Positions 11,816-23,814 of a stretch of 64,000 bases of DNA are shown piece by piece; positions within the stretch are counted from its first letter, which is position 1; each line of letters starts with the position of its first letter. This DNA is from Antilocapra americana (lineage: Eukaryota > Chordata > Mammalia > Artiodactyla > Antilocapridae). The notes beneath the pieces were generated by a model. It did not search any database. It was not told where the DNA came from and worked only from the letters and a program-made list of their open reading frames with translations. Position numbers and translations under genes: made by a program. Where the stretch lies: the NCBI GenBank assembly GCA_007570785.1, contig ML664161.1, positions 16,458,861 to 16,522,860 on the forward strand, given 5' to 3'.

Positions 11816-12352
11816 CTATAGGTACTGGGATCGCAAGAAGTTACACAGGCTTTTGAGTTTTTTCCTCCAGTATCTCACAGGTCTCTCTGTTATATGTCAG
11901 AAAAATCAAGCTGAAAGGCAGCTTTTGAGTTGGAAATTATGTTGCTCTCTCTGGTGAGTCCTTCATTTGCGACTAAGCTCTTTCATCACAGGAAGATGCA
12001 GAGGGTACTGGAATCAAGATCTGAGAATTATGCTTTGTAGCTTTTTCCTAGAACAGCAGGAATTTCTCAGTGTATTCATTCTCATGGAGTTTCTGTATTT
12101 TTCTGGGGGTTAGCTCAGTTTTGGGGTGGTGAGCTCCAGTTTCATAGATAAGGAGGATTAAGCTGATCTGATACGATCTGAACTTGTCCTGCCTAAAATG
12201 TACCAAGTACAATTTTATTTGCTTGACTACTCAAAGTGATAGCTGAATCTAGGAAATGATTGCTTTGGTGTGATATAAAGAAAGTTCCTGCATTTGTAAA
12301 GGGAAGTGTTGGTGCAGTGTTTTCAGCCGATATCTCACAGTGATGGTAACAT

Positions 12353-12545
12353 CTGTTAGAGCTTATATGGTGTTAGTACTTACATAGATTGCTTCATTTA
12401 ATCTTTCCAGGTAACCTATGAGATATAGATCTTACTATTATTAGACAGATGAGGAAACAGACTTAGTTATGCAACTTGCCCAAGGACAGAGAGCTGCTAA
12501 GTGGCAGAGCTCGGGTGGAAATCACGAAGTTTAAACTCCAGAGAC
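12353..12545 (-). repeat. MIR SINE
   Basis: ttattagacagatgaggaaacagacttag, caacttgcccaaggaca and ctaagtggcagagctcgggtgg are the reverse complement of MIR. Confidence 0.85.
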
Positions 12546-13650
12546 TGTAGGCTACACTCCCACATAAAGTTCCGCTGTCTTGTTTTAGTTACTCTTATTG
12601 TTGTAATTTTTAGCATTTCTTAAAAACCACAATTTCCTTCATCTGTGATTTTCCTCACTTACTTAAAAGTATAATAAAACTATGCCAGGAAGCAGCCAGC
12701 TGAGGACATGAAGGGGAAATGAAACTTTAAACGAGATAGTCTGTAATTATTCTCTCCTTTCCCTGTTAAATTCTCTCCTACAATCCAACATAACCTTTCT
12801 TTTTTGATTCTCGACATCATTCTTTCATCCTTATTTGAACAACATGCCTTTGAATGTGAATGATGATTGACTGAAATCAATGCAGAAAGGTTGCCACTGA
12901 ACCAGAAGGTAAAAAGCAGTTTTTGAGTCAAATTTGTTGTGGCCTCAAAGTGAGCAGAACTTAGGCGACTTAGTTTTGCATCAGTGAGAACTGTTGAGTG
13001 CAGAGGATGCTGGAGAAGGTGTGATTGACACACTGGCATCCTGTATTCACTCATTGGATGACTACTTATTAGTCCCTATACAGATAGTTTAGTTTGAATA
13101 CATTTAATTCCAGAACAATGTTCAAATTCTTATAAGAAGGTAATTCTTGGTTACTTCCTACAAGTAACCCCCATTTATATGACAACAAATGAAATTGTCT
13201 CAATAATATACCAGGTCTCTAGGACATTTTAAATGGTTAATTGTCATTTCAATCCACTTGAAAGGGCTGCCTCTATTTTTATTTTACTAGACTTTCTCAT
13301 ACAAAATATTTCCATCCAGAACTTGAAACAACCTTACTCTGAAAGAAACACTTTTCTTTTAAAGATTTCCTATATAATGTGACTTGAGATGCAACGATGT
13401 AAATATGAAAATTGGCACTGAAAAATGATTCATTGCTAATAGTGGTACTCTAATGTTCAGCAAAACTGGTTGGACAATATCCATTGGAGTTTCTTATATA
13501 AACAAAAGTGATTTACTGGTTTATGTTGAAATAAAGTTTCATTTGGTTGCAAACATTATTCTCCACTTAAAATGCATTGTGGAAAGAAATGTGCATTTTT
13601 CTACTGTGAAAATTAACTACTTGAGGATAAGTTAAAAGTGAAAGAATTAC

Positions 13651-13762
13651 CGGCTGTGTTGGACGTTACTGGCCTTGCTATTGCCTCCGATTTGGTTTCA
13701 CAGAGAAAGTCATCGATGGAGGGACTCAGGAGGGGTCTGCTTTCTTGCTGTTCATTCACCAG
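13651..13762 (-). CDS. Penultimate coding exon of the same gene
   Basis: The minus strand has an acceptor (gtttgttctcag, right of 13762) and a donor (CCG|gtaatt, left of 13651) around 112 bases, that is 37 full codons plus one base. The open frame reads LVNEQQESRPLLSPSIDD and so on to ETKSEAIARPVTSNTA. Its leftover base joins the two leading bases of the exon at 4358-4650 with no frame break. The intron between them is about 9 kb and filled with repeats. SPSIDDFL is an acidic-aromatic motif of the kind found in proteins that bind trafficking adaptors, but function cannot be assigned. The preceding exon must end in phase 0; I could not place it with certainty. Confidence 0.8.
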
Positions 13763-13769
13763 CTGAGAA

Positions 13770-15205
13770 CAAATGAACACAGATGTCAAAGGGCTTTTTC
13801 ACAGTTCAGAATCAGATGAGTTAAAACGCAGCCTTGCAACAAAATAGGAATAGCAAGCCTACCAAAAAATCAATCAATAAATAATGGAGTAGGGGCAAGA
13901 AAGGAAAATAAAAAGTCAAGAAATGGGGAATAAGCCTTTTAGCACTGTCATATTTTTGAAGCAGCCAACGTTTTTAAAGCTCAAGCTTTTTTTCTCCTCC
14001 TAGAATGGTTTCAGACTTATTCTCTAATTTCACTATGTAGAATATGACATCTATGGAATCATAGTTCCTGAGGGCCAACCTCACTTTTCACTTGGCTAAA
14101 AAGCTCTTCCTGAGACCTGGAAGAGTAGCTTCAGACCTTGAGGTGACACATTCTGGTTAGGACTGGTCCATCAGAGCTGTAAGAGCACACACATGCACAG
14201 AGATCTGCGTGTATGGAACAAATGCTTTTTCTCCCTCTCTTAAAAAGCTCAAATCACCTAAGGGTACACAACCTCCCTTACATTTCCTTGGAATTCTTTA
14301 ATGCAAATATTTTGAGAGAGTAGAAAATATTGCTATGTTAACTTGATATATATATCAAGCATGTATACATTTGTGAAAATCTGCATGTAAAGTAGATTTC
14401 TGTCAATTCAATTCAATTGGCTTATTCTCTAATTTAAGAAATCTTTCAGTTTGGTATTTATTAGGTGTCATTATCAGTGGCAGCCCACTATTTACTTCCA
14501 ATTATTCTGCACTTCTTTGAATCCAGACATTCTTAAGTTCTGTTTCTGTGGTTAAGGGAAAAATTACACATAAGATACACAAGTGGTTAGCCCCTAAATG
14601 AACTGTCCTAGTTTTCTGGGAGTTTCTATCTTGGCCTTTCTTAAAATGGGCATAGTCATCTAGTTTTCTATTTGTTATAAGAAAAAGATGTGCCAAAAAA
14701 TCTCTAGATTTTTGAAATACTTGTTTGCAAGGCTGTATTTTAGGAGACATAAAATAGCAAATGAACTGTTTTGAAGTATTGCCAAATTAAAATATGTTCT
14801 ATGACTCACTTTCACTTCATTATTTCTCTGGCAGTGTTAGTGGTATTATAGCTTAGAGCTTATGGACAATGACAAGAACTTAGATAATGGTAAATATGGG
14901 AAGAAAAATGCAGTTCTATCATTGGAGAAGGAGGAATATGGAAATGTTCAGTGATTGTTTGGGGATTGAAAACCAAGAGGCACCTTTAGTAATTTTACAC
15001 ATTCATGCTATTAGCATAGATAAATCTCAGATCTTCACTACAGTCTAAATTTTGACATAGTGTTGGCAATTTAATTCTCATACATATTAATTTGTACATT
15101 TTATCCAGGGCTATGCATTAAGAATGCTCATTTTCTTTTGGTATTAAAGTTACAGAGATAGAAAAAATTTTAATTATTATAAGTTTTAATATTACTGTGT
15201 ATGTG
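13770..15205. other. Intron or intergenic DNA without identified features
   Basis: AT-rich. I see no nameable repeat and no convincing exon. The 82-codon minus frame at 14502-14750 has no recognisable content. Confidence 0.4.
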
Positions 15206-15210
15206 ATGGG

Positions 15211-15335
15211 TAAGTCACTAAGTCATGTCTGACTCTTCTGTGACCCCATGGACTGTAGCCCATCAGGCTCCCCTGTCCATCAGATTCTCCATGGAAGAAT
15301 ACTAGAGTGGCTTGCTATTTCCTTCTCCAGGGGAT
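15211..15335 (-). mobile_element. Bov-A type SINE, truncated
   Basis: taagtcatgtctgactctt, ccccatggactgtagccc and agaatactagagtggcttgc are the reverse complement of the Bov-A tail unit. Confidence 0.85.
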
Positions 15336-17024
15336 GTGTATAAAGACTTACAGATTTCTGTCAATTATATGAGGCCTGTGTTGGTAGTAACCTTTCTGGG
15401 GAATGCTCCTTTAATCCATGAATGAAACTCCTGAGAGTCTTTGCATTTTGTCTTCTGAATTTGAATATTCTTAGATATCACCCATCCTATTTAAATGAAT
15501 TTTTTTTTTAATGTTGAGGGACTATGGGTCTTTCATGTTTCTGGGATAAAATATATTAGAATTTTTGTAAATGCCATGGTTCATGCCAGCTCTTCTGAAA
15601 GTATGACTAGTTTTCCAGGATCTGTTTTTCATTTATAAGTAGTTCATGTAAAAACTGTGTTAACACAATTTCTTAAAGAACCATAAATTAATGTATATTT
15701 CTTGGTAGAACTTGCCCTTTAAACTGTATGTACTTAGTGTAATAAACCTATCTAGTAGGATATCACCATAGTGACGTGGTTCTGATGTTGCAACAATGCC
15801 TGCCTCCAGGCTGTGTCATTCTCATGGCTGTCAAGTGACAGCTGGATTATGCTGTGCTATAAACATCATGGAAGATGAAGGTCACCATCAAATATCACCC
15901 CATGCTATACTCATAGAGTTTATTGTAACAGGCTTACATCTATTATATTGTGCATTCTGATCACTAGGTCTTATTCACCTAGGTTAAAGTGAAAATGTGC
16001 AAAAACTCAGTACATCTTTGACTTTAAAATATGTATAAATATGTATTGTGATGTCATAACTCTCTTTGTTAGCCATTATTTTTCTGAAGAAGTCTGGTTT
16101 TTTGTTGATAGATAACTAAGAAAATTTATTCTCTTAGTCATGGTTTTGAGAAATATCAGTTATTATGTAAAGATACATATGGTTTATATTTGCACAAAAC
16201 CCTCCTTATACTTTTTCTTTACTATGGATACAATAAAATTCCTTTGTAAATAAAAGGACTATTTCCAAATCACAGTTTTGTGAGTAGACATGTGGAAAAC
16301 CTAGATTATCTACAGTTTCAGAAGACCAGGGTATTAGATTTCTGTAGATAATTTTAGTTGTAAACACTGAAAAATTACAGTCTAAATTTGATTAAAGTAT
16401 TCTAGAAAGTAAGACCTTTCCACATAAATAACTAAATGGAAAAATAAAGGAAAGGGTAATTAATCAAAAGACATATTTTTAGGCATCTGCTTTATCAGAG
16501 GTAATAGTATTTTTTTATTGAGTCTCTCTTCTTATTCAAACTTCAGGCTTATTTTCTAGAAAAACTACTTCTAGCACTCAGATTTTTTTCAGCATAGGAA
16601 GAACACCAAAGAGAAGGTTGTTCAGAGAGACCCTAGATAGCCCAAGACTAAGGTGTGGCTTTTCCTTATAAGGTCTTTTTCATACCTACTGTCTTATTCG
16701 TAACCATATTTCACCTCTGGACTGGAGTTGTTACATCTGTCCCATGCTCATAATTGAGCTCTTCCTGTGACTTCCTTCCAGAGATACATATCAAAGAGGA
16801 AACTTCACATGACTTTCTGAGTCTGCTTTTCAAGCTAGAGCACAGTTGAGCTGTAAGGAATTGCTGAGCTTGGAGTGGGGATTGAGGCAGGGCTCAGGGG
16901 TGAAGAGGATGAAGGGCCCAATTTCAGATCGCATGGAAAGGTAATTTGGGAGCTGAAAGTTTTTTGGTTCTGATTGAGATATGGAACATGAAACAGGAGA
17001 TATCATGAAAAACACCTTTTCTTA

Positions 17025-17125
17025 TAAGCTCTGAGGTCAGAGGCTATGTCTCTCATATTTATATCCTTCACAACTTTGAATAGAATGTCTTCATATAAAA
17101 GGGGCTCAATCAATGGCTACCAAAT
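17025..17125 (+). repeat. L2 3' end fragment
   Basis: ctctgaggtcagaggctatgtctctcatatttatatcctt, ending gggctcaatcaatgg, resembles the L2 tail. Confidence 0.5.
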
Positions 17126-17829
17126 GGGACAGTGACTTTACAGAAACTGAAGATATAAAAATCTCTCTAAAAAAGTCTGATTCTGAACTGTATCTTCAGT
17201 TGGATGAATTTAAAAAACATTATTTTATCCATATTTAGCCCCATTTTATTTTTATTTGTATAGATAAGAATGACTTTTCACATGCCCCTCTCCTGATTTT
17301 CAAAAAAATTTATGGTTTTCCTGTGGTGACTTGAGAATAAGCTAACCTTTTAGGTCCTAAAGGAATATTGTAAATTGAACTGAACCCCCCAAATAGTTCC
17401 CTCAAGCTTTGCTTCCAAATAGTATACCATTTATTCTGTCTGTATTCGTTGGTAGGATATAGGTTATTGACTTTCTCTTAGAATTACTTCAGTTTGAAAA
17501 TACTTTATGAACTTACCTCATTTCATCCTTTTGGCACAGAGTATATTGATGTTATAAAATAATAAAAGGTGAGTCAAAAGGGTTCCAGTTTCTTTTTTTT
17601 TTTTTAATTCTGAGTTGGAGTGATTCAATTTGGATTCAATCAGATCAAAACTGAGTTAAAATGACCCACTTCATTAGTTGCTAAAGACATTTGTCTCAAA
17701 TTTACATTTAAAATTTTCCTTTATTATCCTTCTTTGCTCTCTTCTCAATATTTAGATTATTTCAAAGGCCTTTCTAATGGTGATAGAATCTTATTTCTCT
17801 TTCAGGACCCCATTCTATTGACACATTTT

Positions 17830-18012
17830 CTGGTAACCTTTTTCAGTGCTAAGTAGTGAGTGCATTTTTACAGCATCTCCATGTTCCCACACTTTATCTA
17901 GTTGTATAACCTTGGTTCTGTTTTCCTCCCTCTACTATAATCTCTTCAAAGGTAGAGACCTTATCCAATTAATTTTTGTGTCTCATTTAGAAATTTAATA
18001 AATGTTGGCTGA
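17830..18012 (+). repeat. L2 3' end fragment
   Basis: Ends ttcaaaggtagagaccttatcc, tttttgtgtctcatttag and atttaataaatgttggctga, as in L2. Confidence 0.6.
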
Positions 18013-18019
18013 TTTTATA

Positions 18020-20340
18020 CAGTCCAACTGAATGGTGACTTGTACAAAAGAATGATTGCATGGGTTTTCTCAATTTTGTATTGGGCTTGATCAACTCAGA
18101 GAGAGGCCTGGTCCTCAGAAATGTTTACTAAATTCCTAGCAAATTTTAAGCCACGAATCTGAGTCCATTTTTCTCCACTGTCACATCACTAAAATGCATG
18201 GAAGCCTAGAAGTGCCTAAAGGAACATTTCCAAATGCAAGGCTTCTATCAGTAAGTCTAAAATGCAGAGTGAATTCTTAATGAGAAAAACTGAAATAAAG
18301 GCATGGACCTGGCTCATTGCATCTTTGGAATCAGGACATGGACCAATGCAAATGTGAAGCTGGTGACACTTCAAGAAATACCACCACTACCTCACTCAGG
18401 GATTTTAAATCAGAGATATAAATTTGGAGATTTTGAGGGAAAACTCTTACATGGTCAATGGACATGGAAACAAAAGGAAACAGAAGTAAGAAGACAGGTG
18501 AGAATTTGCCTGTAGGAGCTTCTTGTCACTCAGAATTCAAAAGCTTATTGAACTTTTACACCTTCCTTGTAATCATAGGTTGTAAATGACATTCAGTCAA
18601 GTGCCTTCAACTTACTTATGACTCAGTCAAACCAGTCAGTTGATGTGACTAATAGTAGCCTCTCAGGACCAAATTGGTTCTTCTTTTATATCAATACTGT
18701 GTTCAGTGTTAAGCAAAATGCAGACAATATTACCCAGCTTTAATGAATTATTGCCTGTTTTAAAACTTTGTCTAAAAATGCATTTGCCTTAGTTCAACTC
18801 CAATTTCCTTAATATAAATGTTAAAAATTAAATTATTAAATTAAAATTAAACTATTATCTGATCTAAGGAGAGTATTTTGTTTTTAAGTCCTGCCTACTA
18901 CTTAAGCTCCAATGCATTAAAGATAGCTTATTTTGTGACTTAAGTGTTAGTTTATTTATCTTTAAATAATATATTGCTTAGGTGTTTCATTGAAAAATAT
19001 AGAGCTAAAGTTTGTGATAGCTTATGTTACTAAGAATTAACTCCAAATACAAATAGATTTTAGGTGACAAAACAAGATCTGTAAAGGTTCATTTTTCTGT
19101 AAGTTTACACTTTATATTGATCATCTTAATCTTTTGTTTTAAAGTAAACTATTCTGTTGTTTTAAAACATTTTAGTACTTAAAGAATAATTTTAAGTTAA
19201 AACATCGAAGCTAATAAAGAATAGTTGACAAATACCTCATATTTATAATGTTGATTAAAAATTTGTAAAAATATACCAGTCTTTTTAACCTTATTTAAAT
19301 AACAGAAAAAATTAAGATTGCTTTGTTTTTATATAAATAAAAACACAAATATGTTTTCAATAGATAACATCTTTATACATTTTGAAAATTCCTTTATTAT
19401 TTGTACTCTCTTGATTAAAAGTATGTGTCATTTGTTAAGTAGGTTTTGTTCATAATTTTGTAATTAAACTGTATGGCTTTATTAGTCTTATCCAAGATTA
19501 GAAATGTGTGCAAAGCCCATCAAAATAGTCTCCATATTAAAACTAAATTGATTCAATCCATTGAAAAGACGAAACAACTAAATCATTACCATGTACCCCG
19601 TAAGTATTCAGCCTTTGAAGCCTTTGTCACAGTAACTCTGCCACCTGATGGAATTAACTGAAGAGCTAGTAGCGCTAATGTCCCTGCCCTACCTCTTGTT
19701 CTGTAGTGGGTCTCAGTGGAATCTGCCTGTAAAGGATAGTCATGTGATAATTTTCAACTCTTTGACTTGTTCTAAATGCCAGCCAACTGACTACAAATGT
19801 TTTCCTGCCAGGATAGTTAGAGCTTTGTAAAACGTGAATCTATTCATGGGGAAATGAACAATTACTGTTTATAACTTGGGTAATACTACTATCAAAGCAG
19901 GACAGAGAATATAATTAAAGAAACGGTTTCAAGTTAGTGATAGAAAATCCAAACAAGGCTGTATTTAGTAATCTTGTGAGTATTTTTCCAATTAAGGACA
20001 TTACTCTATCAAACACAAAATTAAATTAGTATTCAAGTGGGGACAGATAGGAAAACAAAGGCTGAGTTAAGAAAAAAATTCCCTTGACCCAAAGAGGTTT
20101 GCAGCACATAGTTTTGAGACACAGCAGAAAATGAATTGGCTACACCTCGCTAACAAAAGTATTCAATACCAGGGCAGGTGGTTAAAATGAAAATTGCGAA
20201 GGTTCCTTATGAGAGAAAAGTATTCCCTAAAGCCATTTCATTCTCATAAAGAAGAATAAAAATTTTTCTGTGATATACTCAATATTCTGGTACATAGTTT
20301 TCCCCTTTAGACTGAAACTGGATTTATTTATTCTATTACT
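18020..20340. other. AT-rich DNA, nothing identified
   Basis: About 2.3 kb of very AT-rich sequence with short homopolymer runs. I find no repeat family and no exon with both splice sites. Confidence 0.5.
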
Positions 20341-20348
20341 GTCTGGAA

Positions 20349-20512
20349 TACTACTGTTCAATGGAAATATAATGTGAGTCTGGTAATTCAAAATTTTCTA
20401 GTAGCCAATTTAAAAACAGTAAAAAGAAACAGGTGAAATAATTTTAATGGCATTTTATTTACCCCTGTATATCCAAAATATTATGTCAACATGTAATCAA
20501 TGGAAAAATTAT
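20349..20512 (+). mobile_element. Old DNA-transposon-like repeat, left part
   Basis: tactgttcaatggaaatataatgtgag, ttttctagtagccaattt and aaaaagaaacaggtgaaat match an old mammalian repeat whose ends are inverted copies (cagtgctgtccaatag). I am not sure of the family name. A SINE splits it. Confidence 0.6.
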
Positions 20513-20518
20513 TCATGT

Positions 20519-20713
20519 CATGTGCTTAGTTGCTCAGTTATCTCTGACTCTTTGCAACCCCATGGACTGTAGCCCACCAGGCACCTCTGTCCATGTGGAT
20601 TCTCTAGGCAAAAATACCGGAGTGGGTTGCCATGTCTTTCTCCAGGGGATCTTCCCAACGCAGGGATCAAACCCAGGTCTCCTGTATTGCAAGTGGATTC
20701 TTTACCATCTGAG
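20519..20713 (-). mobile_element. Bov-tA SINE
   Basis: Reverse complement of Bov-tA, from the Bov-A tail (gctcagttatctctgactctttgc) to the head (gaagcctttaccatctgag region). It inserted in the older repeat at 20349-20875. The head end is altered: an A+T segment repeating the flank aagctttaat replaces part of it. Confidence 0.9.
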
Positions 20714-20751
20714 AAGCTTTAATTAAAGGCATTAGGGAAGCTTTAATATGA

Positions 20752-20875
20752 TAGTTTACATTATTTTTCTTTGGACTAAATCCTCAAAATCTGGTGTGTG
20801 TTTTATACTTACAGCATACCTCAGTTCGGGGCATCCACAACCACGTGTGGGCTGGTGGCTACTGTACTGAATAGC
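20752..20875 (+). mobile_element. Old DNA-transposon-like repeat, right part
   Basis: ggactaaatcctcaaaatctggtgtgtgttttatacttacag and gtgggctggtggctactgtactgaatagca are the other end of the element begun at 20349. The end is the inverted copy of its start. Confidence 0.6.
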
Positions 20876-23539
20876 ATGAGTCTTTTTATTTCCTCCAAGA
20901 ATTGATGGTTCACATATTTTTTTTCCTTCAAACCTCTCATCAATACAGATTTGTTTCCATACTCTTTGATTTAAAGTGTTAGTCTAGGACAGAACGAACT
21001 TAAGTTTCTATGAAGAGCTTGACATATTGTTTGCCAAGAATTACTAATCAAATGAAACAAAAAGAGCAGTTCTCAGGGGTCAGACAATTTCTGAGTTCAG
21101 GTCACCTGGCCAACTCTTCTGTTTTGTTCAATTTGTTCAGTGTACTGTAGATGACCTGACTGGAATATGCTTGCCTACATCTCTCTAAAAGTAATCCTAA
21201 GAATCACATAGTACAAAAATGCCTCAATATAAACTACACTTACCAATCTGTGGAGTGAACAGTTACTAAACTAGTTAGGCACTCAGTGTTTCAAAGACTC
21301 ATTCTGTATTTTATCAATTATGACTGTCCTGAAGACATTATTGAGACAGCAGCAATTAGCTTCTGACATTTCTGAAATCTGTGAATGAGCACCAGTGATG
21401 AAGATGAGTCAGTGTGTCCCGCAGTATGTGGCACTATGTTGTAGGAGTGCTACAGGAGACACGGGACAGACATGTGTCAAGACACTAATACATTCACACA
21501 AGATAACGAGTAAGAATGTGGTATGGTACACGGACTGGATGCTGTGGTTGCCATGAGAAGTACTCACTTTTTCAGATCATTCTGCTGCTTTTTGGCTTGT
21601 GCATGCCACTGGTGCATAGCAGGGAAGAAGCCACTTGTGTGTGGTGGAAAAAGTATATCAACTAATAAAACTGCATTTGACTGGGAAATAATTGTATCAC
21701 AGCTGTCACAGAATTAATTTCACAAAATTATCAACACAATAGGTGCACTGCATTTTATGAATCAGAACTCTTCCTTTGCTGATTCATAAATTAGCCAGTA
21801 TGCAACAAGAATATGATGCATCAAAGAAAGCATTAGATCATCTTCATGCAGCAAAATTGTAACTATCACTTCAAAAACAGTTAATGCAACATTAGACAGG
21901 GATTAAAGAAGGAACTTGGTACACACAAATATTCTGCATATGAGAAAATGGTAATAATCACAGTTTCTTTTCTGATTAAAAAAATCCAAATTCTTATTTT
22001 GCATTACATTTAGTTTAGGTTAATGAGGTAATTTTGGACATTTGAAAAGGATTACTGGGTACGAGAGCCTGTCCTAAATTCTGATGTCCTGAAATGATTT
22101 GTTGCAGCACAATTACGCCAACTGCAAGTTTTGATAGGTCTGAGCTACTGGTGAATACGGCTCTACCATTAGCCGAGGATTCCAAGTAGTTCTCACCTCC
22201 CATAGCAATTACCTGAGGAACTGTGGATTGTATATTTTGGACATGGATTCTACAAAGGGCAGGAAATCAATGTAAAACTGTACATGTTTTACTATGTAAA
22301 CTAACTAGAGAATGTAGGCCTTGGTAAATATCAAGCAAATTTCTTTCCAATGATTACTTGTATCATTGGCAAGAAGCATCTCTTCTTTCTGATAAAACAA
22401 AACAAAAACCAAAAACTAAAAAAAAAAAACTAACAACATAAGATTACCCCAAAGTCCTTGGAATCTTCAATAACTTTTATTATTCCATTTTGATGTAATA
22501 TGTTATAATTTTCATTACTTACAGCATAGTGTTTAGAATAAAATAAAACCACACATGTTGGCAGCAGCTGGGGATGTGATCTGATGCTATTCTAAAAATA
22601 AGTTGCCATAATTTAGCTTTTGATATAAATGCTTTTCATGAGGAATTTAAATGGACATTTTTCTAAATTGAGACATGTTCATATAATTGGAATTGAATCA
22701 CTGCACTTACTATTGCATTATGGAAAAAAAAGAAATGTTTAATATAACAATCTAATCTAAATTATAAGATGAATGCAAGTAAAAATATTTTGCATTTAAG
22801 AATTTAAAACTGATAGTTCCACAGAGTGGTGATGAGTATATTATACATATGTATGTGGATTTTACAGGGTGTTTCAAAAGTCCCTGAGGACATACAGGAT
22901 TCACTCTCGGCATGTCTTTGTATACAAATGCAAACCTTTTTCTATACTTGTTATAATAAATGCTGAAAATGGCCCTCATGTGCTTTTAATAGAGATGATA
23001 TTTTTGTTGCCAAGGTCACCAAATAGAAGAGGGGTCACAAATGCCATTTTCTGCATGGGGACTCGGGGACTTCTGGCTCATTCCTGTAAATTAGTCATCC
23101 ACATAAATATGTATAGACATATATGTAGTATGCATAGTCACAACATAAATATATTTAACATTTAAGAAAATTTAGATATTCTACTGGTAAACTGACATAT
23201 GTATGCAATATAAGTTGTATTTATCCATAGGAATTTTTTTTTTGGTTGTTGTTGTTCAAAGGTACCATTATCTTAATTGTACTTTCCCAAAGTTGTTAAC
23301 AAGACTCCTTTATAAAGAAGCAACATGTTTCACTTGCACATACATTTTCTTTTCTTAACTAAAGTTGAGTAATGAAAATTAATATCCACGAATATGTGAC
23401 TAAATGATGGAATTTTCATTTAAGTAATTTTGGTTTTCATTTTATACTGTATAATTGTTTCATTGAAACTATGTTTTTTAAAAATTGGATCGAGTTAATG
23501 TTTTTTTTTTCTAGTTAAAAATCACGGTATCTGATATAT

Positions 23540-23660
23540 TAACATATGTCAGCTTGCTACAGGAACCCTAAGGGTCTGCCCACCTGTGATGTCATAGTAA
23601 GGAGGGGCTTTTCTTCAGCAGACTCCTCCCTCGGTATCTCCTTCATCACCATGGCAACAG
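23540..23660 (+). promoter_or_regulatory. Candidate promoter with CRE-like and RFX X-box motifs
   Basis: A short G+C-richer stretch in AT-rich DNA holds TGATGTCA (23587-23594, one base from a full CRE) and ATCACC-AT-GGCAAC (23645-23658), a perfect match to the X-box consensus RYYNYY-N(1-3)-RRNRAC bound by RFX factors. The X-box overlaps the proposed start codon at 23651. X-boxes mark promoters of ciliary and testis genes, and CRE-like sites are common in testis promoters; any such role here is inference. There is no TATA box at the expected distance that I trust. Confidence 0.4.
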
Positions 23661-23794
23661 CCTTATCTGCCGCCCTAGAGCCTTTTCCCTACAACAGTGA
23701 AATCAACAACGACTTGTGTCAGGAGAAATCTTTAACTTATCATTTATCACAAGATATTCTAATGTTTAAAGAGCAATCCAACATAAATGAAGAG
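23651..23794 (+). CDS. Candidate first coding exon, gene not recognised
   Basis: The ATG has a near-ideal Kozak context (atcaccATGG). It is followed by 48 open codons (MATALSAALEPFPYNSEI...) up to a good donor, GAAGAG|gtaggc, ending in phase 0. An upstream in-frame ATG at 23546 has a poorer context. Codon content is more even than in the AT-rich flanks. The next candidate, 25972-26070, starts in the same phase. I recognise no domain or homologue. The minus-strand exon candidates listed under findings run antisense through this area, so at most one of the two models is likely to be complete. This is a prediction, not an established gene. Confidence 0.4.
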
Positions 23795-23814
23795 GTAGGC
23801 TGCTGCAAGTGAAT

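Noticed and set aside
22869..23165. 98-codon plus-strand frame
   Set aside because: AT-rich, no splice sites, no recognisable motif; likely chance.
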